From Dyadobacter luticola (GTDB taxonomy: Bacteria > Bacteroidota > Bacteroidia > Cytophagales > Spirosomataceae): a stretch of DNA of 64,000 nucleotides. Below are positions 35,678 to 45,100 of the stretch, piece after piece. The notes below the pieces were generated by a model that saw only the letters and a list, made by a program, of their open reading frames with translations, had not been told where the DNA came from and made no database searches. The stretch's first letter is position 1. Each line of letters starts with the position of its first letter. The stretch spans positions 1,224,375-1,288,374 of the forward strand of contig NZ_VCEJ01000002.1 in the NCBI RefSeq assembly GCF_005860805.1, read 5' to 3'. Made by a program: the position numbers and the translations under genes.

Positions 35678-36937
35678 ATGTCGTTAAAAGTAAAAGTACC
35701 GGTGGCCCTGATCCTGCTGATCTGGGGCTGCTGCACGGTAAGGGCGCAGACCGTCTACACACTTGGACGCGCATTACAAACCGCGCGCGCGAACAACCCG
35801 GTTTTGAAAACGGAGCAGTTCAATGCGGAGATTTCGCAGACGGACATTGTGACCGCGGGTTTGAGGCCCAACCCTATCCTGAACAACCAGTCGCTGCAAC
35901 TGGTACAGCCCTCCCGGTTTCCTGAAAATTCTTCCTGGTACAGCGGGCTCAACCGGCAAATCTGGTGGCAGGTTACCAAGCCTTTTCAGTTGCCTGTACA
36001 GCGGCAGAATAAAATCAACTACGCTGAGCAAAATGTCAGGCTGACCCAGAAGCAGTATGCCGAGACGGAACGTCAACTTTTTCAGACAGTTGCGCAGAAA
36101 TGGCTGGACGTTTGGGCCGCGCGCAAGCAGCTCGATTTATTGAACACGGCCAAGTCCAACATTGATTCGCTGGCTTACATTAACCGGCTGCGTTTAAAAA
36201 ATCAGGTGATTACTACCACGGATTTGGCGCGGACAGAGCTGCTGGTAAACCAATATGCGATCCAGCTGAAATCGGCAAACCGGGATTATCTGAATGAGAT
36301 CGCCAATCTGAAATTTTTGCTCGGCACTGCGGATTCGGTGCAGGTGGATACGACGGACCAGTTTGAATACAGTTTCCCGCAGCAGATGGATTCGCTTCTG
36401 CAACAAGCTTTGCAAAACCGGGCGGACATTCAAACCATTAAAACCAGTATGGATGTAGCCGAAACCAACATTAAACTGCAAAAATCTTCCGCACTCCCGA
36501 CCCCGGAGCTGGGATTAATTTATAACCCGCAAAACAAGGTGCATTATATGGGTATCTATGGAACGGTGGAGATACCGCTGTTTTCGCGTAACCAGGGCGA
36601 GATTAAAAAATCGCAAATCATGAAACAACAGGCCGAGCAGGATTTGAAGACAACCGAGGGGCGGATCCAGAGCGAAATTGCTGTGGCTTACAATACCTAC
36701 CAAACCCAAAAGATTAATGTACAGAATTTCAATCAGTTACTCACCCAATCACAATCTATCCTGAACAGTGTTAAATATTCTTACTTGCGGGGCGGCACCA
36801 CAATCATCGATTTTCTGGAAGCGCAGCGTAGCTGGCTGGACACGCAGCAGCAATATTACGACCAGCTTCAGCAATATCGGCAGAGTTACATCGACCTTCT
36901 TTTCACCTCAGGATTGATCAATCAAATCGCGCAATAA
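35678..36937 (+). CDS. TolC/CusC-type outer-membrane efflux protein
   Basis: A 419-residue outer-membrane factor: signal peptide (about 1-23, CCTVRAQ), two OEP repeats with long coiled helices (about 30-220 and 230-415), and family phrases such as ALQTARANNPVLKTE, GLRPNPIL and YSYLRGGTTIIDFLEAQRS. It forms the exit duct of the tripartite pump encoded with the next two genes (1-base and 6-base spacings). A near-match to a -7 box (AACCTTTG at 35643-35650) lies 28 bases upstream of the ATG. Confidence 0.92.
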   Translation: MSLKVKVPVALILLIWGCCTVRAQTVYTLGRALQTARANNPVLKTEQFNAEISQTDIVTAGLRPNPILNNQSLQLVQPSRFPENSSWYSGLNRQIWWQVTKPFQLPVQRQNKINYAEQNVRLTQKQYAETERQLFQTVAQKWLDVWAARKQLDLLNTAKSNIDSLAYINRLRLKNQVITTTDLARTELLVNQYAIQLKSANRDYLNEIANLKFLLGTADSVQVDTTDQFEYSFPQQMDSLLQQALQNRADIQTIKTSMDVAETNIKLQKSSALPTPELGLIYNPQNKVHYMGIYGTVEIPLFSRNQGEIKKSQIMKQQAEQDLKTTEGRIQSEIAVAYNTYQTQKINVQNFNQLLTQSQSILNSVKYSYLRGGTTIIDFLEAQRSWLDTQQQYYDQLQQYRQSYIDLLFTSGLINQIAQ

Positions 36938-36938
36938 C

Positions 36939-37949
36939 ATGAAGCAAATACTGATATGCAGCTGCCTGGCCATGACATTGTTGGCAGCATGCAAGCCCAA
37001 GGAAAACAGGAAAATCAGGCAGGATAACACCACGCCGGTTGTCAATGCCAGTGGTACGCGCATTAATTTTCCGCAAAAGAAAAGCGCGGATTTTTTCCAG
37101 ACCGAAAAAATATCGTCCACTTCCCTGATGGCCGACGTGACCGCACCGGCAAAGGTATCCGCCACCATTCTGCGGTCACAGGAAGGTGCTTCGGGCAACA
37201 TTGTGCTTTTCGATAACCCCGAGTTATCAGGTACTTACTCGCAGCTTCTGCAACATTTGACAATGATCAACCAGATCCAGAATGTGAATGTGCGTCAGCG
37301 CAAAACCGAGCTGGCGCGGATCAAGGATTTGCAGGAACACGGCGCAGCGACCGGAAAAGATTTGCTGGAATCGGAGACGGCCCTGGCGATGGAGGAAACG
37401 AACCTGATCAGCGAAAGATCGGCGATCATCGAGCAGGAAGCGAAACTAAAAGCAGGCGGTTTTGAACCAAAACAATTGCGCAGCGCCAGTGCAGGTACCG
37501 CTTACGTGATTTGTGATATTCCTGAGAGTGAGGTAGATAAGGTTAAAAAAGGCAGCAACTGCCAAATCCAGTTCGCCGCTTTTCCAAACGAAAAAATTAC
37601 GGGCCGGATCGACGACATTACGGATATGGTCGACCAGGTGACACGGATGATCAAGCTGCGGGTGAGCATTAATAACGCCACCGAGAAACTGAAAGCCGGG
37701 ATGTATGGCACCGTGGCATTTGGCGTAAGCGAAGGTAAAGCCTTGAGTATCAACCAGGATGCGCTGATTACTATTCAGGGAAGAAATTATGTGTTTATCA
37801 AAATCGGCCCCAAAAGTTTCGAGAGGCACGAGGTGAACATTGGCGACCAGATCGGCGGCCGGATCATAGTGTTCAGCGGTTTGAGAGATGGTGAAGAAGT
37901 TGTGACAAAAGGTGTCATGCAATTGAAAGGTCTATCATTTGGATATTGA
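36939..37949 (+). CDS. RND efflux periplasmic adaptor (membrane fusion) lipoprotein
   Basis: A 336-residue HlyD/CusB-type adaptor with a lipoprotein signal (LLAAC, Cys18), a helical hairpin at about 100-165 (RKTELARIKDLQEHGAATGK), lipoyl and beta-barrel regions (GTAYVICDIPESEVDKVKKG, QIQFAAFPNEKITGRID), and a membrane-proximal tail (GGRIIVFSGLRDGEEVVTKG). It bridges the inner-membrane pump and the TolC-like duct. No His-rich metal-binding N-terminal extension is visible, so metal specificity cannot be read from it. Confidence 0.9.
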   Translation: MKQILICSCLAMTLLAACKPKENRKIRQDNTTPVVNASGTRINFPQKKSADFFQTEKISSTSLMADVTAPAKVSATILRSQEGASGNIVLFDNPELSGTYSQLLQHLTMINQIQNVNVRQRKTELARIKDLQEHGAATGKDLLESETALAMEETNLISERSAIIEQEAKLKAGGFEPKQLRSASAGTAYVICDIPESEVDKVKKGSNCQIQFAAFPNEKITGRIDDITDMVDQVTRMIKLRVSINNATEKLKAGMYGTVAFGVSEGKALSINQDALITIQGRNYVFIKIGPKSFERHEVNIGDQIGGRIIVFSGLRDGEEVVTKGVMQLKGLSFGY

Positions 37950-37955
37950 AACAAG

Positions 37956-40900
37956 ATGATTTCGAACCTGTTAAATTTCAGCTTACGCAACCGATGGGCT
38001 GTGATAGCGATCAGCATTGTGCTGACTGGCGTGGGATACTGGTGTTTCACCCAGCTTAAAATTGAAGCTTACCCCGACATTGCCGATACCAACGTGATCG
38101 TTGTGGCGCAATATCCCGGACGGGCCGCCGAAGAAGTGGAGCAGCAGGTGACCGTTCCTATCGAACGTGCTCTGCAAAATACGCCGAATGTGCTCGACCG
38201 TAGAAGCCGCACGATTTTTGGCCTGTCGGTGGTCCAATTAACATTTCAGGATGGTACCGACGATTATTTCGCCCGTCAGCAAGTGACTGAGCGGCTCGCC
38301 GCAGCGGATCTGCCCGATGGCGTCGCGCCCGAACTGGCACCGCTCTCGACAGCGGTGGGTGAAATTTTAAGGTATGTAGTGGAAGCGCCGGCGAGTTACA
38401 GCCCGACGCAGCTACGCGATTTGCAGGATTGGGTAATCAAGCCGGCATTGCTGCAAGTACCTGGCATTGCGGATGTTACTACATTCGGCGGGCCTTTGAA
38501 ACAATTCCACATCATTACTTCGCCGGAAAAACTGGTGAAATATGGCTTATCCCTGGAAAACGTCATTGATGCGATCAATGTCAACAACCAGAACACCGGC
38601 GGCAATGTGATCTCCCGCGGCGGCCAGGGTTTTGCGATCCGGGGATTGGGTGCGATCAAAAATGAGCGGGATATCCAGAACATTGTATTGAAATCGGATA
38701 ATGGCGTGCCGGTATTTGTACGAGATGTCGCGACGGTTGAAATTACTCCGCCACCACCAAGCGGTGTGATGGGCTATACCATTACGCAGGACAAAGTGGA
38801 CGTCAGCAGCGGCGTGGAAGGCATTATCCTGCTCAGAAGGTATGAAAACCCGAGTGAGGTTTTGAAAGTTTTGAAAGAAAGAATTGCCGACCTGGAAGCC
38901 AGCGAGCTGCCCGAAGGCGTGCATTTGAAACCTTTGTACGACCGCAGCTTTCTGATCGATCATTCGCTGGAAACCGTGGCACATACCCTTTTTGAAGGTA
39001 TTTCCATTGTTGTGATCCTGCTGATTTTCTTCCTGGGCAGCATCCGTAGCGCGCTGGTTGTCGCACTGACTATTCCGTTCTCGCTGCTCTTTGCGTTTAT
39101 TCTGATGCGTTTGACCGGCATTCCGGCCAATTTACTCTCGCTCGGCGCGATTGACTTTGGTATCATTGTCGACGGGGCTTGCGTGATGGCGGAACATTTG
39201 ATCAGACGGTATCGCAATGCTTCGCCCGAGGAAAAGAAAATGGGTATCGTCCACCTGACGCTGGATGCGGCCCAGGAAGTGGGCAGGGAAATATTCTTCT
39301 CCGTCACCATCATTATCCTGGCTTATATGCCAATCCTTTTAATGACCCGTGTGGAAGGAAAATTGTTTTCACCGATGGCGCTGACATTAGCTTTTGCCGT
39401 GATCGGTTCCATGCTGGCGGCGCTCACATTTATTCCGGTGCTAATTTCCTTTGCATACAAAAAAGCGCTTGCCGATCCGGACAAACCACTGAAAGAACAT
39501 AAAAATCCGGTGCTGGATTTGATGACGAGATCTTACACCAGGTCACTTGCAGGGTTTATTAAACATTACCGGATTACTGTTTCTGTGGGTCTGGGGATTG
39601 TTTTAGTGCTGGTTTTATTTGGGATCAAATTGGGTACAGAGTTTCTTCCGACACTTGACGAAGGCTCTATTTTCCTGCGGGGAAACTTTCCGTCGGGCAT
39701 CACGATCCAGGAGAATGCCAGTTACGCGCCTAAAATCCGTAGCATTATTGCTAAATATCCGCAGATCTCTTTTGTCATCACCCAAACCGGCCGGAATGAC
39801 GACGGTACGGATCCTTTTCCTGCGAACAGAAATGAAATTCTCGTCGGACTGAAAGATTATGACCTGTGGAGCAAAACCATTTCAAAAAAAGAATTGGTAG
39901 AAAAGATCAAACGCGACCTGCAAACCCAGTTGCCCGCGGTTTCTTTCTCCTCCGGCCAGCCGATTATCGACCAGGTGATGGAAATCGTGACCGGCAGCGC
40001 GGCGGATCTGGCGGTATCGGTAGTAGGCGATAATTTGAATATGATGCGTAAAAAAGCCGTGGATATCGCTAAAATCGTGCAGTCGACGCGGGGTGCGGAC
40101 AATGTGAACATTGAGCAGGAAGGCCCGCAGGAGCAGCTGGCGATCAACATTAACCGGGAAGCTGCGGCGCGTTTCGGGATCAATGTGGCCGATATTCAGA
40201 ATATGATCGAGGCGGCGATCGGCGGAAAAACGATCTCGACCTTGTATGATGGTACCAAGAAGTATGATATTGTGATCCGCTTCCTCCCAAAATTCCGGAA
40301 TTCCATCGACGCGATCAAAAGTGTGCAGGTTCCGTCGCTCACGGGCGCTTTGGTACCGATGAGCCAGCTCGCGGACATTCATTTCATTGAAGGACAAACC
40401 AACATTTACCGCTACGGCAGCAAGAGAATGGTGACCGTGCGTACCAACATTCGCGGCCGTGACCAGGGCGGTTTCGTGGCAGAGTTGCAGAAAAAGCTGC
40501 ACGGAAAAATCCGCGTGCCAAAAGGCTACAACATTATCTACGGCGGTCAATACGAAAACCTGGAACGTGCGGGGAAACAACTCGCATTCACCATTCCGCT
40601 GACGATTGTGATGGTATTCCTGTTCCTTTTTATGTTGTTTAAAAACCTGTCGCACACGCTGGTGACGATGAGCTGCATCCTGTTTGCGCTCGCTGGCGGT
40701 ATCATTGCGCTGCTGCTGCGGGGCTATTATTTCAATGTTTCCGCGGGGGTTGGGTTTGTGAGCATTTTCGGTATCTCCGTTATGGCGGGTGTTTTGCTGG
40801 TGTCGGCTTTAAACCGCGCGGTCGAATCGGGTGAAGGCGACATTGCCCAAACTGTTTGGCGGGCGTCCGGCGAGCAGCTTCGCGCCATGCTTTCCATCCT

Positions 40901-41111
40901 GATCGTCGCCATTATCGGTCTGGTACCGGCAGCCATTTCCTCCGGCATCGGCTCCGACGTGCAGCGTCCCCTGGCCACCGTCATCATTGGCGGCCTCACC
41001 AGCACCCTGCTCTTCGCCCCGATCATTTTACCACCACTTTATTATTGGGCCGAAAAAAATAGAAAGGCGAAGAAAACTGACGGTGGTGCGGAGTTGCAAA
41101 GTGTTGGGTAA
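37956..41111 (+). CDS. CusA/CzcA-family RND efflux pump
   Basis: A 1051-residue proton-driven transporter of the heavy-metal efflux branch: 12 membrane segments and two large periplasmic loops (about 35-340 and 560-870). Hallmarks are TNVIVVAQYPGRAAEEVEQQ, the TM4 proton-relay motif IDFGIIVDGACVMAEH (about 400-415), LGTEFLPTLDEGSIFLR and GYNIIYGGQYENLERA. Its operon partners are the duct and adaptor just upstream. The Cus/Czc grouping suggests mono- or divalent metal export, but no metal regulator, P-type ATPase or metallochaperone is adjacent, so the ion is unknown. Confidence 0.92.
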   Translation: MISNLLNFSLRNRWAVIAISIVLTGVGYWCFTQLKIEAYPDIADTNVIVVAQYPGRAAEEVEQQVTVPIERALQNTPNVLDRRSRTIFGLSVVQLTFQDGTDDYFARQQVTERLAAADLPDGVAPELAPLSTAVGEILRYVVEAPASYSPTQLRDLQDWVIKPALLQVPGIADVTTFGGPLKQFHIITSPEKLVKYGLSLENVIDAINVNNQNTGGNVISRGGQGFAIRGLGAIKNERDIQNIVLKSDNGVPVFVRDVATVEITPPPPSGVMGYTITQDKVDVSSGVEGIILLRRYENPSEVLKVLKERIADLEASELPEGVHLKPLYDRSFLIDHSLETVAHTLFEGISIVVILLIFFLGSIRSALVVALTIPFSLLFAFILMRLTGIPANLLSLGAIDFGIIVDGACVMAEHLIRRYRNASPEEKKMGIVHLTLDAAQEVGREIFFSVTIIILAYMPILLMTRVEGKLFSPMALTLAFAVIGSMLAALTFIPVLISFAYKKALADPDKPLKEHKNPVLDLMTRSYTRSLAGFIKHYRITVSVGLGIVLVLVLFGIKLGTEFLPTLDEGSIFLRGNFPSGITIQENASYAPKIRSIIAKYPQISFVITQTGRNDDGTDPFPANRNEILVGLKDYDLWSKTISKKELVEKIKRDLQTQLPAVSFSSGQPIIDQVMEIVTGSAADLAVSVVGDNLNMMRKKAVDIAKIVQSTRGADNVNIEQEGPQEQLAININREAAARFGINVADIQNMIEAAIGGKTISTLYDGTKKYDIVIRFLPKFRNSIDAIKSVQVPSLTGALVPMSQLADIHFIEGQTNIYRYGSKRMVTVRTNIRGRDQGGFVAELQKKLHGKIRVPKGYNIIYGGQYENLERAGKQLAFTIPLTIVMVFLFLFMLFKNLSHTLVTMSCILFALAGGIIALLLRGYYFNVSAGVGFVSIFGISVMAGVLLVSALNRAVESGEGDIAQTVWRASGEQLRAMLSILIVAIIGLVPAAISSGIGSDVQRPLATVIIGGLTSTLLFAPIILPPLYYWAEKNRKAKKTDGGAELQSVG

Positions 41112-41156
41112 AAGGTATATTTTCGTCCCATCACTTTTAAAATCAGGCACACCTAT

Positions 41157-41543
41157 ATGGGAAAGACGAAATCTGTTCAGGAGGCAAAACGGTACGTGGA
41201 CAATGCTAAGACACTTTTGCGTGAAAAAGCATTGAAAGAAGACGAATATTATCAGGACGAAAAGTATGTAAAACTGGCCGGTCACGCGGCTTATACAGGC
41301 GTGCTGGTTGCACTCGATTCGATGTTGGGTGACAAAAAGAAAGGCAGGAAAGAAGTTTCTTGGTACAAAGAACAATTATCGGCGCTTGATAAAAAGGTCT
41401 TGAAACAATTCGTCAGCGCATACGATTTGCTGCATCTTTCTATGAGTTATGATGGAAATCCTGAAACCGCAGTAGCGCAACTCGGGTTGAAACGTGCGGA
41501 GGAAATTATTAATTGGGTTGAGCAGCGGACGGCGGTTTCCTAA
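41157..41543 (+). CDS. DUF5618-like small protein
   Basis: A 128-residue all-helical, charged protein resembling the DUF5618 family of Bacteroidota (KSVQEAKRYVDNAKTLLRE, KLAGHAAYTGVLVALDSML, DLLHLSMSYDGNPE). No signal peptide or membrane segment. Function unknown; the fold has the look of a small four-helix bundle. It starts 45 bases after the RND pump and ends at a strong terminator (41559-41594), so it may be read with the efflux operon or alone. Confidence 0.65.
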   Translation: MGKTKSVQEAKRYVDNAKTLLREKALKEDEYYQDEKYVKLAGHAAYTGVLVALDSMLGDKKKGRKEVSWYKEQLSALDKKVLKQFVSAYDLLHLSMSYDGNPETAVAQLGLKRAEEIINWVEQRTAVS

Positions 41544-41558
41544 ATCGACAAACATTAA

Positions 41559-41594
41559 AAAAAGCCAGGCAACATGAACATTGCCTGGCTTTTT
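41559..41594. terminator. Strong intrinsic terminator
   Basis: A perfect 14-base inverted repeat (41559-41572 and 41581-41594) with an 8-base loop. An A-run on the left and a T-run on the right let it act in both directions between the DUF5618-like gene and the convergent oxidoreductase gene. Confidence 0.9.
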
Positions 41595-41649
41595 GCTTGA
41601 TAACTAATTGATTATTAGAAAACTAATTTGATTCAAGAAATAAAAAATC

Positions 41650-42333
41650 TTAGATATACTGCCTGTCAGCCAGCTCATTGATATCTTTTACTTCCAGAAT
41701 CTTTTTGTCATAGCCATACTTCGTCACTTTCAGCATTGCTTGTCCCAACTGGCTGAGCAGAGAAGCATAGTTTGGGAAAATGGCTTTGATAACCGGGTAA
41801 AGCCAGATCAAATATTTGTAAAAAGACAGAACATTCCTGGCGCCCGCCCTCGCTTTCATCAATCCGGGACGAAATGCGAAAACTTGCTTGAAAGGCAGTT
41901 TCATGAGGTCATTCTCGGTTTTCCCTTTCACTCTTGCCCACATTTGCCCACCTTTTTCTGTGCTGTCCGTGCCAGCGCCCGAAACGTAGCAAAACGTCAT
42001 GTCCGGATTGAGGCGGCTCAAAATGGTAGCCACATGCAGTGTCAGATCGTAGGTAAGCCGGGTATATTCGGGTTCTTTCATTCCGACGGAGGACACGCCG
42101 AGGCAAAAATAGCAGGCATTGTAGCCCGACAACTGGTTTTCGATCGGCTTAATGTTCTGGAAATCCTTGTGAATGATCTCTCTGAGTTTGGGGTGAGAAA
42201 ATCCTGATGGTTTTCTGTTAATGATCAAAACCGATTCCACATCCGGATCTTCGAGACATTCCTGCAGGACACCTTCGCCGACCATACCCGTGACACCGGT
42301 CACGATAGCCCTTATTTTATCATTTAAAACCAT
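41650..42333 (-). CDS. NAD(P)-binding Rossmann-fold protein (epimerase/HTATIP2-like)
   Basis: A 227-residue atypical short-chain dehydrogenase-type protein. The dinucleotide-binding loop is VTGVTGMVGEGVLQ at about 12-25, and VLIINRKPSG follows strand 2. A catalytic Tyr-x3-Lys is not obvious (FCYVSGAGTDST sits where the Ser strand would be), so it may be a binding or regulatory member. It lies 48 bases downstream of the SDR gene on the same strand and is probably cotranscribed with it. Substrate unknown. Confidence 0.75.
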   Translation of the reverse strand: MVLNDKIRAIVTGVTGMVGEGVLQECLEDPDVESVLIINRKPSGFSHPKLREIIHKDFQNIKPIENQLSGYNACYFCLGVSSVGMKEPEYTRLTYDLTLHVATILSRLNPDMTFCYVSGAGTDSTEKGGQMWARVKGKTENDLMKLPFKQVFAFRPGLMKARAGARNVLSFYKYLIWLYPVIKAIFPNYASLLSQLGQAMLKVTKYGYDKKILEVKDINELADRQYI

Positions 42334-42381
42334 TGATTGCGCGGTTTAGGTGGTCAAAACTGTTTCTGCAAGATATCGATA

Positions 42382-43236
42382 TTATGCATTTTGTGTTTCA
42401 AATCCCGTCGAAATAGTAATCGCTTTCCACTCTTCTATTTCTTTGGTAATTGAAGCGATTTTAGCGTGAGCCAGATCATAAGCATCTTGACCCAGGAACA
42501 AATTCAGCGGCGGATTCTTCTCGCCAGCGACGCGGATCAAAGCTTCGGCTGCCTTTTCAGGATCGCCGGGTTGGTTACCGTTAATGTCGTCCTGGTGCGC
42601 TTTCTGGATCTCACGCACTTCCTTATATTCCTCAATTTCGTTGGCGGGCACTCCTATCGAGCCAGAGGTCAAAAAGTTTGTCCTGAAATAGCCCGGTTCT
42701 ACAACCGTCGCCGTCACGCCAAATGAGCGGATTTCGGCAGCGAGGGATTCGGTGAGACCATTCACGGCAAACTTGGTTGCGCAGTAAATCGCAAAGCCGG
42801 CGAAATCTCCGACGAAGCCACCGATAGAGGAAATGTTGAAAATGTGACCTGATTTTTGCTGACGCAGAATTGGCATCGCCTTGCGGATGACATTCAATGT
42901 ACCAAACACATTCACATCGAAATTGGCTCGCGACTCGGCATCGGTCAACTCTTCGATACTGCCCATTAAACCATAACCGGCATTATTGACAATCACGTCC
43001 AGCTTGCCAAACGTGGCAACCGTTTTTTCGATGGCTTCCTGCACACTTGCGTCGTCGGTGAGGCTTACCTGCAGCGGCAAGAAGGATTCAGTTTTAGTTG
43101 AAATCGCATTTTGCAGGTCAGCGATTCTCCTTGAAGTTGCGGCAACTTTAAAACCTTTTGATAATAATTTTTGAACTAGAACAAGCCCTAATCCTTGTGA
43201 AGCGCCTGTTACGAACCATACTTTTTGATTTTCCAT
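42382..43236 (-). CDS. Short-chain dehydrogenase/reductase
   Basis: A 284-residue classical SDR: cofactor loop TGASQGLG (about 10-17), NNAGYG (about 87), catalytic Ser in NISSIGG (about 137) and Tyr-x3-Lys in IYCATKFAV (about 151-157). Likely an NADP(H)-dependent oxidoreductase of unknown substrate. TAATTTTG on the minus strand (43262-43269) fits a -7 box with a leader of about 20 bases. The AraC-type gene just upstream on the same strand may control it. Confidence 0.88.
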   Translation of the reverse strand: MENQKVWFVTGASQGLGLVLVQKLLSKGFKVAATSRRIADLQNAISTKTESFLPLQVSLTDDASVQEAIEKTVATFGKLDVIVNNAGYGLMGSIEELTDAESRANFDVNVFGTLNVIRKAMPILRQQKSGHIFNISSIGGFVGDFAGFAIYCATKFAVNGLTESLAAEIRSFGVTATVVEPGYFRTNFLTSGSIGVPANEIEEYKEVREIQKAHQDDINGNQPGDPEKAAEALIRVAGEKNPPLNLFLGQDAYDLAHAKIASITKEIEEWKAITISTGFETQNA

Positions 43237-43321
43237 TTTTTTGGCTGTTTAATTAACAGGACAAAATTAGGATCAGAACTCGGTGCAGCTCTTGCGCGGT
43301 TCAAACAGATGCTTGCGAAAT

Positions 43322-44224
43322 TCAAACAATCCGGAAAGAGGAAGGTGTTTGATTGGTTTGTTTTTTGAAAAAGTTGTTGAAATGAGCAGGTTCTTCGAAT
43401 CCCAGGCTGTAACTGATCTCCGAAATGTTCCAGTTGGTATGCTTCAATAATGCAATTGCCTCGCTGGCCACGCGTTCTGCAATGTGCGCCGTGGTGGTCT
43501 TCCCGGTCGTTTCCCGGATCGCGCGGTTTAAATGGTTGACGTGCACCGAAAGTTGGTTGGCAAAATCATTGGCCGATCTCAACACAAAACGCTGGGAAGG
43601 TGATTCGATCGGAAATTGGCGTTCCAGCAGCTCCGTAAAAACCGAGGTAATCCTAGAATTGGCATTCGGATGCTGGTAAAGCGACTCGGAAGGCTGCATT
43701 TTCAAAGCATAATGTATGAGCTCCGTCACATAATTCCGGATCAGGTCATATTTAAACTGATATTCCGATTCAATTTCTGTGAGCATTTTATGAAAAAGCT
43801 GCGTCACATACTCATCCTGCGATTCCGTAAGAATGTAAGACGGCTTCCCTCCTATCGCAAACATGGGCAGCTCATTAAGACTTCCCCGCAAACGCTCATG
43901 AAAAAAGCCTTCCCTGAAAATGCAAAAATATCCGCTCCCATCGCTACACCCTGAATCCCAGGTATATGGCACCAGCGGATTAAAAAACATCAGCGCGGAA
44001 CCGTCCACTTCCAAACTCTTATCAGCATAATGATAGACATTCTTCCCCCGCAGCAGCGCAATCTTATAGAAGTCCTTCCGGCTATAAACCACCGGCGCCG
44101 CATCCGGCCCGAAATGCTTTTCCATCGAAAAAACATTAAAATGCCCAATGTCTTGCTGCAAATTCTCAGGAAGCCAATTGAACTTCTGCTGATAAAAATC
44201 TTCGAGTGTTTCTATGTTTGCCAT
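43322..44224 (-). CDS. AraC-family transcriptional regulator
   Basis: A 300-residue regulator with an N-terminal cupin-like sensing region (about 20-130) and a C-terminal AraC double helix-turn-helix (about 195-298: HVNHLNRAIRETTGKTTTAH, ISYSLGFEEPAHFNNFFKKQ, TPSSFR). It precedes the SDR and Rossmann genes on the same strand, with 85 bases before the SDR. AraC/SDR pairs of this form are common in Bacteroidota, the regulator probably controlling the oxidoreductases. The effector is unknown. Confidence 0.88.
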   Translation of the reverse strand: MANIETLEDFYQQKFNWLPENLQQDIGHFNVFSMEKHFGPDAAPVVYSRKDFYKIALLRGKNVYHYADKSLEVDGSALMFFNPLVPYTWDSGCSDGSGYFCIFREGFFHERLRGSLNELPMFAIGGKPSYILTESQDEYVTQLFHKMLTEIESEYQFKYDLIRNYVTELIHYALKMQPSESLYQHPNANSRITSVFTELLERQFPIESPSQRFVLRSANDFANQLSVHVNHLNRAIRETTGKTTTAHIAERVASEAIALLKHTNWNISEISYSLGFEEPAHFNNFFKKQTNQTPSSFRIV

Positions 44225-44279
44225 GCAGCAAAGTTACGAAATTCAAATAGGAAAATGAATGTGTTATGAATTTAACAGT

Positions 44280-44460
44280 TTATTCACTTTTTATATGTAT
44301 TAAACTTAAAGTAAGTATATATCTTACTAAGATATTATTAATTACTTAACTTTTTAATTATTTAAAATTTTCTAAATATATTATACTTTAAATACATTTA
44401 TTAATTTTTATACTTTTAAAATGTATTATAATAAAAAGCTAAATATAGTGCTGGAAGTAA
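44280..44460. other. Extremely AT-rich intergenic stretch
   Basis: About 180 bases between the AraC gene start and the end of the helix-turn-helix gene are almost entirely A and T, in sharp contrast to the GC-balanced genes around it. No open frame or clear hairpin with a T-tract is seen. Confidence 0.8.
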
Positions 44461-44461
44461 C

Positions 44462-44893
44462 TTAGGAACGTACGCTGTATTCTTCATTCTTAATCAACTT
44501 GACATTATTGAGCTGGGGAATCGCTAAAACCTTGTCTCTCGGTACGACACCGCGGGAGATCCAGTTCTGTACACGGCTCACTTTAAGATTATGGACACGG
44601 GAATATTCAGAAATGGTAATCCAGTCATGCAGATCATATTCAGCCCCTGCCACCACGATTTTTACATCTTCCAGTTGCTGTATTTCGTTCAAAGCGGCCT
44701 TAATTTCCTTGATAGTCTGCCGAGCGCGATTTTTAAGGTCTGCCCAAAAAGGCTCCAATTCTTTCCTGTCAGATTCAGCAAGAGCGTAGTACCATTTTGA
44801 AAAATCGGAGCGGATTTGTGCGGCTTGCTCCGGTTTTGCAGTCCTTAATTCAGAAATATATTCGTCGAGCTTAATCTTGAATTCGTTTTTCAT
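44462..44893 (-). CDS. Small protein with C-terminal MerR/excisionase-like helix-turn-helix
   Basis: A 143-residue protein starting at the ATG at 44893; a TTG at 44905 would add four residues and is less likely. Residues about 1-85 are helical and highly charged (ELEPFWADLKNRARQTIKEI). Residues about 92-140 read as a DNA-binding wing: WITISEYSRVHNLKVSRVQ followed by NWISRGVVPRDKVLAIPQLN, the pattern of MerR/excisionase-type domains that read a recognition helix then 'W I xx G x IP'. It forms an operon with the 55-residue gene upstream (17-base gap). Function unknown; possible regulator or antitoxin-like protein, which is only inference. Confidence 0.65.
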   Translation of the reverse strand: MKNEFKIKLDEYISELRTAKPEQAAQIRSDFSKWYYALAESDRKELEPFWADLKNRARQTIKEIKAALNEIQQLEDVKIVVAGAEYDLHDWITISEYSRVHNLKVSRVQNWISRGVVPRDKVLAIPQLNNVKLIKNEEYSVRS

Positions 44894-44910
44894 AATAATA
44901 CCCAAGCGGG

Positions 44911-45078
44911 TTATTTCAAAAATTCTAACATTTCTCTGAGCTTTACCGCCTCCGTTATCAACTCCTGGAATTCTTCGTCGCTCAATCGATCCGGTGGAAG
45001 CAACAACTCAAATTCCAATTCTTCAAGCCTCGCTTCGGCCAGTTCAATTAATTCCTGCTTCCGGGATTTCTTCTTCAT
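44911..45078 (-). CDS. Small acidic-helical protein of 55 residues
   Basis: ATG at 45078, stop TAA at 44911-44913. The product begins MKKKSRKQELIELAEARLEE and continues as a leucine/glutamate-rich helix with LLLPPDRLSDEEFQEL. No known family recognised. Support for a real gene: a near-ideal Bacteroidota promoter just upstream (45101-45132), a leader of about 16 bases, and tight spacing to the helix-turn-helix gene. The heptad-like Leu/Glu pattern suggests a coiled coil that could bind the partner. Confidence 0.6.
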   Translation of the reverse strand: MKKKSRKQELIELAEARLEELEFELLLPPDRLSDEEFQELITEAVKLREMLEFLK

Positions 45079-45100
45079 AAAATCAGTGTGTCAGATTTAA

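Noticed and set aside
39882..40655. A 257-codon antisense frame inside the RND pump
   Set aside because: It is a shadow of the CusA/CzcA coding sequence, with no start context or recognisable domain.
44229..44236. TAACTTTG on the minus strand just upstream of the AraC-type gene
   Set aside because: It matches the -7 consensus but would place initiation at the start codon, and no -33 word is found, so it is likely chance.
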